A stretch of DNA of 64,000 nt from Edaphochlamys debaryana (taxonomy: Eukaryota > Chlorophyta > Chlorophyceae > Chlamydomonadales): NCBI GenBank assembly GCA_016858145.1, contig JAEHOE010000042.1, positions 1 to 64,000 on the forward strand, given 5' to 3'. Shown in pieces: positions 20,301-30,565 of the stretch (positions are counted from its first letter, which is position 1; the number at the start of each line of letters is the position of its first letter). The translations under genes and the position numbers were made by a program. The notes under the pieces were generated by a model that did no database searches, was not told the DNA's origin, and saw only the letters and a list, made by a program, of their open reading frames with translations.

Positions 20301-21559
20301 GCTAGCTTGCTCTGCTACCCACCATGTTCATCGGGTCAGTGCGGCAGCCGCCTTGCATGACATTAGCCGTAGGACGCCGGCGTCTGGTTGTCAAGCCTGT
20401 ATGCCCGGCATTCACGCAGGGTACTACATGGCCGGCTTGACTGGCAGGTGTTACCAGGTGCGTAGGGTACGGTAGGGTAGCGCATTAACAAACCCTTGGT
20501 ACGGTGCGTCATTCACTCATCAGCCCGTACAACATTTACAAAAGCAACCAACCATCCACGCGTGTCCACCCCCCTCACTCCTCCCTTGCTTGCCAGAACT
20601 GTCCCTCTGGGTTCAACCAGTTCGGCTTAAGCTGTGCGAAGCCAGGTACGAAAGGATCTGTTCTTTCTGTTTAACCCTATCCAAGCCATTCAACTTGTAC
20701 TGACTGCGCTCCCGATCCTCATTGCCCCATGACACCAACCGGCATAGCTGCTTACGGACGAGGGGCAGGTTATGCTTGGCAGTTTGACGGATGGAACCTG
20801 GATGGCGCCTGGGGTCGTTGCAAGAAAGACCACGGCGACGATGCGAGTCCTTCTAGCGGTATGAGTCTGAGGGATGTAACCAAGAGCCAGACTCCATGCG
20901 GCGCAAAACTGGCACCTAACATCTCGCTTCGTGCCCTCCAACTAACGCGACTGTACGTAAACAGGGCTGCGAACAGTGGGGCGAAATCATCTACCCGAAA
21001 TGCGCTTCTAACTTTCACAACGTGGCCTGTTGCTTCTGCTCACCGGACTGCCCCTCTGGTTTCCGAGACGACGGAGCCTTTCTGTTGGCCGGGTGAGGCG
21101 CCGTGGCGGTTGGTGTGCTAGTCGGGCTGCCTCCTGGACCAGCTGTTGGGCGGGGTGGGCGGGCGCGAGGGCGGCGCTAAGGGGGTTGTATGTACGTCTC
21201 TGGTGATTGCCCCCTGCTTGCCAGCTACTTCTCTTGACCAAACCCTCCCGTTTGCCCAACCATGTGCAGGCGAATACTTCAACGGCATGGGAACAACGTT
21301 GGGGTGCCCGTCGGACATGGTGCGTGCACTGCGTGCGGGTTTCGTGCCATGCCTGCTGCCCGCCCCTTGCTCCACTGCCGTGCGGCATCGTGGCTCCACA
21401 GACACTTCAGCCTAAGTACCCTTGGTGGCTCATTCGCTTGTCTGACCTGCACCCTGCCTACCCCACATGTATGGACAGGATTACGACGCCGGGCTCTGCT
21501 ACCCCAAATGCCGTGATGGCTACAAGGGCGTCGGACCGCTGTGCTGGCGCGTGTGCTGA
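14374..21559 (+). CDS. Multi-exon cysteine-rich protein, 5' end unresolved
   Basis: Exons seen: 14374-14759, 14868-14911, 15031-15100, 15232-15315, 15980-16178, 16298-16371, 16510-16577, 16676-16763, 16889-16990, 17096-17182, 17319-17423, about 20370-20457, 20597-20645, 20748-20842, 20965 to about 21092, 21270-21319, and 21479-21559 with stop TGA. Phases agree through 17423 and again for most 3' exons. The N-terminal two thirds is a beta-rich, non-catalytic-looking region (for example DYLAYTLPAAVLDYSSGQG, RVDLYVDQNRVAVRLLLS). The tail carries repeated cysteine motifs: CASSYGRGVGKP, AAYGRGAGYAWQF, CEQWGEIIYPKCASNFHNVA, CSPDCPSGF, YDAGLCYPKCRDGYKGVGPL. These YGRG / PKC / GVGP-x-CW repeats recur in large secreted or surface proteins of protists and algae as I recall; no enzymatic role is known to me. 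Introns after 14759 and 20842 appear to use GC donors. The first exon with any signal peptide was not found. Confidence 0.75.
17424..20369 (+). other. Large intron of the cysteine-rich gene
   Basis: No exon or gene could be supported across these 2.9 kb. The donor side is ACG|GTGGGTGC at 17424. Part of it (about 19.3-19.9 kb) contains short repeated blocks and looks like inserted repetitive DNA. Confidence 0.5.
19361..19885. repeat. Short interspersed repeats inside the large intron
   Basis: GGGCGGCTGAATCCAC occurs at 19361 and 19425. GGAGGCTGAATCCCGAG occurs at 19537 and 19758. GGGTGAGACCTCA(A)CCGTCCCCCG occurs in tandem near 19835 and 19861. The shared core GGCTGAATCC suggests one degenerate repeat family, perhaps a non-autonomous element or solo LTR. 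No coding capacity was seen. Confidence 0.6.
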
Positions 21560-23729
21560 TAGAGGGATGGAGGAGCGTAACGAACGTGCGTTCGTGCCGT
21601 ACAGCGTATACTCCCCTAGGGGGCCTGTCCCCACAGGAGGCGCGATCTCACATGAAAGCAATCCGCCAGTGCTAACCTCGCTAGTTGATTTCATGGTCTC
21701 ATCATGGCCTCCGCTAATTGGTCTAGCGTAGCTCTTCTCCAGGCTGAGCCCCCGCCGTGGAGCAGGCATGGATGGGTGCATGGCACGGACGGAAGTGAGC
21801 CGGGGTCGATCGGGCGCAGCGTGTTGCAGCGTTAGAGCAAGGTTGGTATAAAGTGCGCCCATCCACGATGGAATAGGTGGATGCGTCGCGTAGCAGATCG
21901 GGTGGGGGGCTCAGCCCTCGTCACACGTGCGGGCACGGGGGCCAGCGCGGAGGATGGACTGGGGGGCCACATATTCCCACGCCGACCCTCGACAAAGTCA
22001 GGAATGGTTGATCGCGGGGCGCAAGGACTCCCACTTCGTACTGCTGAAGGGTTTGGACAAAGCGCTTCCGAATTTCAGCGGCCTCTGCGGCCGCAGAGAG
22101 TAACTCGGCAAGGTCCGCTGACCCAGGGTCACCCCCAGCTCGACTTCGTGCTTCGGCCTTCCATATATATTACACAGTGGGGCGCCTCCGCGCTCTCGCC
22201 CAAAGCCTCCAACGCCAAGCCACCACATGGCCCGTAAACTGGCCCGTAACCTCTCCATCACATCCGCCCCTCGGCACGCATATGCTTGCAACTACAAGAC
22301 ATGTACGGCTTAGAAGCAACTAGTCTACACGGAACGGGCACAGCGAGGAAAGCAAGTCAGCACGTCAGGCAGGCCCCTTGCACCGCCAGCCCGACTCACG
22401 ATGCATGCATACAGTATCTATCTAAGGGTCAGCAACTCCGAAATCAATGCACGCTTTCCCAGTCCGCCGCTGGGCCCCGCAAGACAACCAAAAACACCGA
22501 CCAGCTTGTTAATAATGCGGACAAGGAGTGCGAACTGCCCATCCCGGTGAATGGCTTCGCCGACTAACCCCCGGTCACCTCTGTCGCGGCCCAGTCAGAT
22601 GCGCGCCTTTGGTCAAACAACAGCCAAGAATCCAGACCAACCAGGAGAGCAGCAAAGCAAAGCAAAGCAAGGAGCTCGTCTTGGAGGATCCGCAGTGATG
22701 CCGGCTTCCCAAGCACAGCCTTCGAGTCCTGTAGCGCTGTACACCCTTAGACCGCACGCCCTGCCCGTCCGGCCGCTGGCGGACAAGCGGGCCAACAACA
22801 GGCCACATCACCAACCCTGTCGTTGCCTGAAAGGATCAATGCCTTGAAATATCCGCCCACTCATCAACAGTCCGCTCGACAGTCCTCCGAAACCCTACCC
22901 AAACGAAAACCATCGGCGGCCCCCCACGCCTGGAGGTCCGCACCACACTGGGCCCCCCATCAACTCTTCCCCACTTCTAGTGGCAGATGGCCACCGCGCT
23001 CTGCACCCTAACTGGAACCCTCAAGTCACGCCTGTCACCAGGCGAAGCCGATACGTCCTGCGCATGATGCAGAGGACCCCATGCTCTCACGCCTGGGCCC
23101 TGAAGAACCACAAATGCGCGTCACCGCGCCAGGCAATCCACCCTTGCATGCGCTTTAGCCCCGCTTATCTACGGCCGTTAGGACAGGACCAGCACGCTTT
23201 CACTGCCGCGCCTGGGTCCTTCAATCCCGACAAAAAGGCGGTGGCCAAGCCCCAGCAGAAACCCCAGCCCCCGACGCAGCCCGAGAGCGCCAAGCGGAAG
23301 TCCACTTCGCCCCTGGCCTCGTCCACGCTGACAGGGCTCTTGTGCGCTGACGAGGGCCCATTCGGCTCGCGTCCCTATGCCCCCCCATCGAGCCGGCCAC
23401 ATGCCCCCTGCCCCCTGCCCCGTGCAGCTCCTCTGCCACGCCATGGCGGACCCAGGGCCTGCCGTGCTGCACTGGCCCCGCTGCACGCGTCGCCGTCACG
23501 CTCCTCGCCGAGCACGCCAGCTAGCTCCGCGTGCCATTTGCATCCTGGGTTTGGCGCCCTCCACGCAGGGCTGGTCGGCACGCCACGCCACGCCCGCGCG
23601 AGCGCCCGAGTCCGCTCCCGTGCACGCAGCCAGGGGGGGCCGCGATCACGGTCATGGCTGGAGGGCAGCTCCCAGGGCGGCTGGAGGGTGCAGCTCGAGG
23701 GCGGCTCCGTGCGTGCGCCCGCGAGCGCC
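21560..23729. other. Intergenic, no gene seen
   Basis: Open frames here are short and lack splice-linked coding character. A small AAAGC-type repeat lies at about 22653-22670. Nothing else was supported. Confidence 0.5.
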
Positions 23730-24904
23730 CTAGTCGGCTCCCGACTTGGCCGCCACGACCAGCAGCGCCTGGGCGCGCTTGGCCTTGAGCAGCAGGAAGG
23801 TGGTCCAGATAAAGGAGACCACGTTGATGAAGAGCACGCGAAACTGCGGGGAGGAGGATGCGCGAAGAGGGGCTTGAGCAAAGGCCGCTGTAAGGCACCC
23901 GCAACACGAGGAGAGGCGCAGGGCAACAGCACGGAGGCAAGCGGATAAGGCGAACGCATCCTGGGCAAAGCCTCCCAGGCGAAGCGCTGGCGAAGCGCAA
24001 TCAAGAATCGCAATGCTAGGTCCTCAGGAGCTGAGCGCGCGCGCGCACCCTCACCTGCAGCGGCACGAAGCGGTAGTTGATGAGCGCCGCCAGGGGCCAC
24101 AGGCGCCAGCCATAGAGCTGCACGCCCGGGTAGTCGCGGGCGATCTTCTGCTGCAGCACCGCCACCGGCCGGCCCTCCAGCACCAGCGTGGCGAAGGACA
24201 TGAAGAGGCTGGGCGGGAGGGGGACGGGTGGGGAAGAGAGGGGGGAGGGACGGGGAGGCAGGGGTGGGTGTAAGGGAGGAGCAGGGGCCTAAGCCGGTAA
24301 CAGCGGGGTCGAACACGTTCCGACAGAAGGCATACGGAAGGACGGGAAGGCGCGGGCATCCAGTTGGGTAGCTATCTGCCCAGCCGGCTGACCGACAGGA
24401 GCTGGGCGTGCACGGAGCACGTGGCAGCGGCGGAGGTTGTAGACGGCCGCGGCAGCCGTGCAAACTGTCGCCCGCCCAAACGTTACGTCGAGTCCCGGGC
24501 AACGCTCACATGTTGCAGAAGGGGCCGTAGGTCATCTGGTCCACGAACACCTTCAGCAGCACGGACTGGAAGTCCTTGCGCCCCGCGAACAGCCACTCCA
24601 TGAGGGTCTGCCAGAAGTGCGCTGAAGGGCCCGTGTAGAGGAAGCCAAAGCACGCCACGGCCAGCGTCCGCCTCCAATTCTTTGGAAGCCCGCCCGAGGT
24701 AATGGCTTGTGCGACCAGGTCGGAGAACGCGGCCACGCACGCTGCTGTGATACATTTCGTCTTGAGCGGGCGCCTGTGGAGCTCCTGCGTGTACTTAGAC
24801 CACGCTAGGGCCAGAAGTCCGCGTCCTGGGAAGGCTCCAGCGCCGCTCGCGCCAGTTTGTGCAGCAGGTCCGCCCACGATGGGCTCTCGTGGCTGCCCGC
24901 GCAT
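23730..24904 (-). CDS. Mpv17/PMP22-family membrane protein
   Basis: Three exons: 24510-24904, 24055-24208 and 23730-23843, giving 220 residues and whole codons. Members of this family are small four-helix proteins of mitochondrial inner or peroxisomal membranes, linked to metabolite passage. Visible features: an N-terminal W-x-K-Y-x-x-x-L stretch (LAWSKYTQELHRRPLKTKCI), then AACVAAFSDLVAQAITSGG, FGFLYTGPSAHFWQTLMEW, FVDQMTYGPFCN, LQQKIARDYPGVQLYGWRLW, PLAALINYRFVPLQ and FRVLFINVVSFIWTTFLLLK. The DQ-x-x-x-GP and W-P-x-x-x-x-x-N-Y-x-x-V-P-L signatures are diagnostic. The start at 24904 gives a Gly/Ala-rich leader that could be a targeting peptide. It is divergent from the uL14m gene 300 bases away. 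Confidence 0.92.
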
Positions 24905-25204
24905 CTTGATAAACAGAGCAGCGTAGCAGGAAGATGGGACCTCACTTTATGCGCCTATGGTATTCACAGGGGCGGAGCGGGGCTTTGGGTTGCGGGCGGT
25001 GAATGACCCCTCAATCCCCCTCGCCACAGGCTCGCACACATACCGCTCCTACATTCTCGCTGGCAGCCCTTTGCTTTGGTAACTTCCGCTGATCGAGCTC
25101 GTTCTATCTCCGCACCCATCCACCATCTGCACGCGCAGTGCACTGCAACCCGACAACGACCGCAGCCCTCAGTTTGCTGACATGAGCGCTTGAGAGAGCG
25201 AGCC
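24905..25204. promoter_or_regulatory. Shared divergent promoter region
   Basis: The 300 bases between the Mpv17-family start codon (minus) and the uL14m start codon (plus) must hold both promoters and 5' leaders. No TATA box or clear element was recognised. Both products are likely mitochondrial (Mpv17 may be peroxisomal), so shared control is plausible but unproven. Confidence 0.45.
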
Positions 25205-25567
25205 ATGATACCGAAGTACTCGTTCCTCAAAGTAGTTGACAACTCCGGCGCCAAGCTTGCCCAGGTCATCGGCTTCTATGGCCACCAAGGCGGCTTCGCT
25301 AGTGTTGGGGACGTGGTGAAGGTCGTCGTCAAGGAGGCGCGCGGCGAGAAAATCACTGCCGGCGTGATGCGGAAGGCTGTGGTCGTGGAGCAGAAGTATC
25401 CCGTCTTTCGACTCAACGGCAGCCATGTACAGTACATGCGCAACTCGGCGGCGCTGCTCAGTGAGAAGGGCCAGCCGGTAGGCAACCGTGTCAAGTCCCT
25501 CCTGAGCGTGGAGTTCCAGAAGCCCCGCTGGGCAAAGCTCCGCTCCATTGCCAAGCGCTTGTACTGA
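25205..25567 (+). CDS. Mitochondrial-type large-subunit ribosomal protein uL14
   Basis: Intronless frame of 120 residues, close to the length of bacterial L14 (about 122). Family signatures: SFLKVVDNSGAKLAQVIGFY at the start, GDVVKVVVKEA, MRKAVVVEQKYPVFRLNGSH, and the C-terminal LRSIAKRLY. uL14 binds 23S-type rRNA at the subunit interface. Plastid rpl14 is normally plastid-encoded and cytosolic uL14 (L23) differs, so a nuclear bacterial-type gene points to the mitochondrial ribosome. The ATG at 25205 is chosen because the upstream in-frame TTG is not a normal start. There is no long presequence; the N terminus is that of mature L14, so targeting would have to be internal. Confidence 0.93.
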   Translation: MIPKYSFLKVVDNSGAKLAQVIGFYGHQGGFASVGDVVKVVVKEARGEKITAGVMRKAVVVEQKYPVFRLNGSHVQYMRNSAALLSEKGQPVGNRVKSLLSVEFQKPRWAKLRSIAKRLY

Positions 25568-27197
25568 GCGGGAGCATTGGCAGGAGGGGTTGGAGATGCG
25601 CGGCGGGGAAGGGGTTTGGGCGTGGCCGTGGAAGTGCCGGAGCTGAGGGAGGGGTGGTGGTGCGGCGGGGCGCTGTCGGCTGGGCTCTTTGGCCCTGACG
25701 GAGGAAGCACGTGGCTGAGCTGGAGCTAGCCTTCCGGGGGGGTCTTTGTACGGTGACAGGGTGAGGTTAGATGGTCGAGACGTTACCGGCAAGCAAGTAT
25801 GTACCCTGCGGCGTGGGGCGGCTTGCGGCCACGTGCACAGAAGCTCAGTCTTGGCTTTCAGGATGACGCCGCTGCCAGCTCCTCACGGCTATGGCGGCCC
25901 ACCTAGGTTGGCAGCGGGCCCCCCACCACAAAGCTTTTAACATAGGTCTGACGGGGGCTCGAGAGGATCAATGCCGAAAGCGCGCCCGGCGCAGAAGCGC
26001 TCCGGCGCTGTGGCTCTGCGGCACTGCCGTGGCCCTGGAGCGGCGGAGCAGCGGTGCTCCATACGGCATGGACGCTAAGGCTTTTGCAGAGGGCTAACCG
26101 GACGGTTGCTTGGGAGGCTGATTGCATGATCTGCCGGTGCCGGGCCTCGTTTGTAGGGCCTTATGCGGCTGCAATGGCTGAGCCGTTGCACGGCGTGGCG
26201 TTTAGGTGGCGGGACGGGCGCAGGGTTTTGGAGTGGCAGGCAGTGGGCCCGCGCCGACCTTGCGTGCCCACACATTTAGGGCTAGGTATTCTGCCGAGGA
26301 CGGGCAGTTGTGGACATGACAACGCATGAGGCACAGGCAATTGCCGCGGGCTGTTGCAAATGGAGGATGTATTGCTGACAGCCGTGGCTTGTCAGTGGAT
26401 GAATTGTTGCGGTGTACGGGGGTGTCAGTGTGGTGGTGTTTGTGAGTCTGGGCCTGGGCACGGGCTGGCTCCTGCGCCTTCCTGAAAGGGTCTATGGGGC
26501 CCGGAAGCAGGCTTTGACGGTCCCGTTAAGTGGTAACCCGCCGACTTCTCAAGGGGCTGTTGAGCTGCTGTGTTGGGCAGTTTGGTGGGCGAGGTGCAGG
26601 TGGCGGGACCTTGTTGTCTGGGAGCACTGCGCAATGCAAGCCGGAATAGCCGCCCGATATCCCAACAGAGGTGACGTGTGTAAGTTCTGTGATCGGCAAC
26701 GTTTGGCCGCCCGTTTAAAGAGGACTCGGCCGCGCAGACGCAGCTGTGACAATGTGGGCAACTGCCATCACAGCTCATTACAGCGCGGTAAGGCCGGTGA
26801 GTTGGCGGTAGAAACCCAATGTCCTAACAGCCACCGCGCCTCACTGGGCTCGGCTCAAGTCACACCAGCAACACCTCCGCTGCAAGGCTCGACTCAACAG
26901 GTCAACAAGGGTCAAGAATGCAAGCTGTAGCTCGCTGTGCAGTGTGCACAGAGCAACATGCTCACAGGGGCGTCAAGTCTGTCCCCACTCCTCCGCGCTA
27001 ACCGCATGCCGTCCCTCAACGCGCATCCCTCAACACCACCGGTATCAGCGGGCATGTCGAGCCCTTCGCCTCCAGAAAGGGACCGGGGCGGCTCCAGGCA
27101 TGCAACATGTGCCTTCTGCGATCCGGAACCCGGCAGTTTGCCCCCGCTGCGCTCGACGGCACTGCCCCCCACGGCCCCACAGGCCCCTTCCGAGGGC
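25568..27197. other. Intergenic, no gene seen
   Basis: Contains the 3' flanks of the uL14m gene and of the secreted repeat protein. Frames are short and without splice-supported coding signal. Confidence 0.5.
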
Positions 27198-30035
27198 TTA
27201 GCAGCCCCCGTCAACGTCGATTGCGGCAACGCCGGGGATGCGCACACAGGTACTGCGGGGCGCCGGGTGAGGGGTGGGTGAGGGAGCGGGGCATGGGGAC
27301 CCGGACTGCAAAGGCCGAAGCAGGCGGGATGGGCATGGAAGTCAACGCTACGTGCTTGCCTGCGCTCTCGGGGACCCGCTGGCGGCCTTTGCCCCTCGCC
27401 TCTCACTCCACCCCAGGGGGCACGGCCCGCATGAGCCGCATCGCACCCTGGCCCGCTGCACCCTGCACGCCATGCCACCCCAGCGCCCACCTGCCCCCCT
27501 TGCCCACATCGACGTTGGCGTAGGGGCCGCGCACCTTGACCTGATGCAGGGGCGCGGGGAGAGGGGACGAGGGGTCAGATCAAGTGGGGTCTCGGCCTTC
27601 GCATCGTCCTCGTGTCCATAGCCTTGGCGACCTGCGCTTGGACAAGCTGAATTGCCCTCGTCTAACCTGACCCGCTGCCCCTTCCTCAATACCAGAACCT
27701 GCGCCAGACACCCGCACCCCCCAGCTTCCACAACTATACCTTCTGGGGCTCGCTCGACACCCCCGTCAGAGGAGCGGTTACCACGGTCTGCGGAGGCACC
27801 AATGGGGGAGGGGCGCAGGGCAGAGAGCGGAACACGCTGGGGAGCCCGGTGCAGCTGGCAAGAAAGCCAGCGCAAAGGGCCGAGCTGCAAACGGTAGAAG
27901 GAGGACAGGCCAGGATGTGGGCCAGAGGAAAGGCGGAGCAAGGATGGGGGAGGAGGTCGGGGGGAGGGAGAGACCCGGGCGGCAATATGCCCGCAGTGTG
28001 CGCAATGGGGCTGGCACCAAAACGAGCATTCTTCCCTTCAGTTACTTGCCTGGTTGCCGGAGCTGGAGACCTGGGCGGTGGGCGCTGTCACGGTGGTCTG
28101 GAGTTGGAGGGAACGGGGGAGAGAGCAGCGTGGGGACCGATGGGGTTGGGGATAGGAGCGGGGGAAGCATTGGGGGCGGGGGGGCTTGGGCGCCGGGGGC
28201 AGAGTGAGGGACTCTAGGGCGGGAAGGAAAGGGGCGTGATGCGAGGACGCCCACTTAGTTAGGGCTCTGGCGGGTAGCGTGTGACTATGCCGTTCACGTG
28301 CAGGAGGGCATGCGGTAACAAGGTGGAAGAGGCAATCCATTTCGTGCATCCCATCCCCCCGCACGCTCCGAGCCTTGCCTTCTCCGGCGTAGATGACGCG
28401 ACCGTGCCGGGGGCTGAGACGGTGGTCTGCGGCAGAGCACAAGGACGGGGGCAAGACAGCGGCGCGCGTTGGCGGTGCCAGCGAACTTAATCAAGGCAAC
28501 CGGAAGTTTGGGGGTCGCTGCTTTCCAACCGCCGGGGCCGTGGGGCTTAAATCCCTGCTTAGGTACCCAAATAGCCCAAGCCCCCCGCGCTCCTCCATCA
28601 CCTCAAGCAGGCCGCGCCGGCCGCCGCAGTCGGGGCCCCAGCAGATCACGCCGATGATGGGGATCTGCACCGAGCCCCTGCGCAGGGCACGTGCAGGGCA
28701 GAAGTCAGCCTTAGTTATGCATGCATATCACGGCAGGAGGTCGGACCCGTGCACCCAGGCACCGTACGGTACGGTGAGGGCAAGACGCCGGCAACAAGCC
28801 CCCGACGCCTCACCCGCCGGTCCGCTTGTCGACGTCGACGTTGGCAAAGGGGTTGCGCACGGCCGTCTGGGGAGCAGGATCAGGGGTGGAGGGCGTAGCG
28901 GAGGTGGGAGCAGAGCCGGGATCGCGCGCTGACACAGGTTTCCCGTTCTGCTGCTCCATCAGTGACACCTCATCGCAGTCAGTGTGTGGGATCCCACCCG
29001 TTCTGCTAATAGCAGTTCAGCACCAGCCGCTGCGCTGAACGGAGTGGACTGCTAGCCGCATACACCACACGCGTGTCAGAGAGGAGTGGGGCCGGCATGT
29101 GGCGCCTCCGTGCTATGGGGACTGGGCTACTGCGCCCCGGATTGAAACACATCGAGACGTCTCATGTCCCCTGGAGCCCCTGCCGGCACACACCTGGTCG
29201 GGCGTGTCAGCGACGATGGTGCCCGGCGCCTTGACCGCCGTCACGCCGTTCTCCGTGGCCGCGGCGGCGCCGGGGGCAATCACGCGGACGTAGGAGCCTG
29301 GCGGGCATGGGTGGATGGGAGGGTTGGATTGTGGGGCGGACCATGGCCGTTGAGGGAGCATGGTGCGAGGAGGCCAGGCGGACGGCGCTCTTGACCAGAC
29401 GCGCCTAGGAACACGGATAGAGGATGCCGGATGCCGGATGCTGCTCAGCGCCCGCCCCGACCCACCAGAGTATGTCATGACACGCAAGTCTCGCCCCTTC
29501 AGGCCTTGAACCCCCTCTCCCTTGACCCACTGTTCATGTCCACCCGCGTGCCCGGTGCCACCACCGTCTGCGTGCCACCGCCACCGCCACCGCTATCGCT
29601 GCCGCTGCCGCCGCCGCCTCCGTTGTTGTTGCTGCCGCCGCCGCCGCTACCGCCCGTGATGGGCACGCGTGGCTTTGTGCCATCGCCACCGCCGCCGCCG
29701 CCGCTCTGCAGCAGGGCACGGCCGGCCGCAGCCGACCCAGCGGCACCAGCGCCTCCCCTCAGCGTCCTGGCATGGGCACCTGCGGGGGTCGGCGCCACGG
29801 GAGGAAACAGGGGGCAGAAGTCGAAGCCGGGGTTGCTGGAGTGCTGCAAAGCAGGGTCCGCAAGCGCTGCGTCCTGTGCCCCCGTCCCTCCCTTGTCCCT
29901 TGTTGAGGCCCCCATCGCGCTAGTTGCTACGATAGGTTGCTGCGCACCTCCGGTCGCCTGCAGCACCAGCAGCGCTGAGCCCAGCGCCAGCGCGAGGGCG
30001 ATGCCGCGAGGCGCGGCTTGCTGAGAGGGCCGCAT
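27198..30035 (-). CDS. Secreted Gly-rich protein with tandem exon-encoded repeats
   Basis: Ten exons: 29531-30035, 29466-29504, 29194-29297, 28814-28866, 28602-28677, 28379-28426, 28050-28097, 27740-27787, 27491-27540 and 27198-27252 (stop TAA). They sum to 341 residues with all phases agreeing. The N terminus has a signal-peptide-like hydrophobic run (GIALALALGSALLVLQATGG). Residues about 100-165 are Gly/Ser/Asn-rich. Two repeat types follow. Type 1 is a 16-residue unit seen as TTVSAPGTVASSTPEK, TTVTAPTAQVSSSGNQ, TVVTAPLTGVSSEPQK and, less exactly, TAVKAPGTIVADTPDQ. Type 2 is V-x-x-P-x-x-x-V-D-V-D: VRNPFANVDVDK, VRGPYANVDVGK, VRIPGVAAIDVDGG. One exon adds a Cys-pair segment (VICWGPDCGG). I do not recognise the family; a cell-wall or extracellular-matrix role is inferred from the secretion signal and repeats. 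Two introns appear to have GC donors. Confidence 0.75.
27740..28426 (-). repeat. Three tandem 48-nt repeat exons
   Basis: Exons 28379-28426, 28050-28097 and 27740-27787 are each exactly 48 nt, in phase 0, and encode homologous 16-residue units beginning T-T/V-V-S/T-A-P. They are separated by introns of about 280 and 260 bases. The arrangement is consistent with exon duplication. Confidence 0.8.
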
Positions 30036-30173
30036 CGCTGCTGCCGCTCTTGCTCTCTGCTGTCGGCTGATGGTGGCTGTTTGCGCTGCGCTGCAGATGC
30101 TACGTGTTGAGACGACGGCCTGGGGTTGCAGGCAAGGTCTGTCAAGGAACTGAGGGCCTGCTGGTCTTACTTC

Positions 30174-30565
30174 GAGCTGAGGTGTGTGGCGTGTCCTGTG
30201 CAGTGAGACGCGTGTGCTTCGGGCCTCTATGCCCGTGCGGATGCGCCAGCATCCCGGCGAGCAGCGGGCCCACGGGTCTCGGCTGCCCGCTCATCGTACC
30301 TTGTTGGACGCGCGTGGGTCGCCTCGAGCTCAAGGCGCTGTGCTCGCTCCTGCAGCCCCGGTCCTCTGCCCCGGCCCTCTGGCTAGCGAGGCTGCCACGG
30401 GGACTCTGGACCACTCAGCCGGAGCTGCTTGTGCGGGCTGGGGGTCCAAGGTTCGTGCGGGTTAGAAACGTACGGCGTGTCGGCCAAACCCGACCCAGAT
30501 GCCCGCTGCTGCGCTTCATCGCTACTCTCTTACCTTCCCGCGATGCCCCCGCCATAGTAGCAACG
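30174..30565 (+). repeat. Upstream block of RING copy A, duplicated at 34895-35294
   Basis: This block and its partner at 34895-35294 precede the two RING genes. From about 30273 to 30580 the sequence matches the partner (about 35000-35310) with no difference that I could see by eye, while the first coding exons differ at roughly one base in ten. It must hold the promoter and 5' leader. An open frame runs through it into the ATG in both copies, but coding use is not supported. Confidence 0.75.

Noticed and set aside
30104..30565. Open frame upstream of and continuous with RING copy A, suggesting a longer N terminus
   Set aside because: Product is compositionally odd, the ATG at 30566 has a good context, and the same block in copy B has a shifted frame in its first part; treated as leader/promoter.
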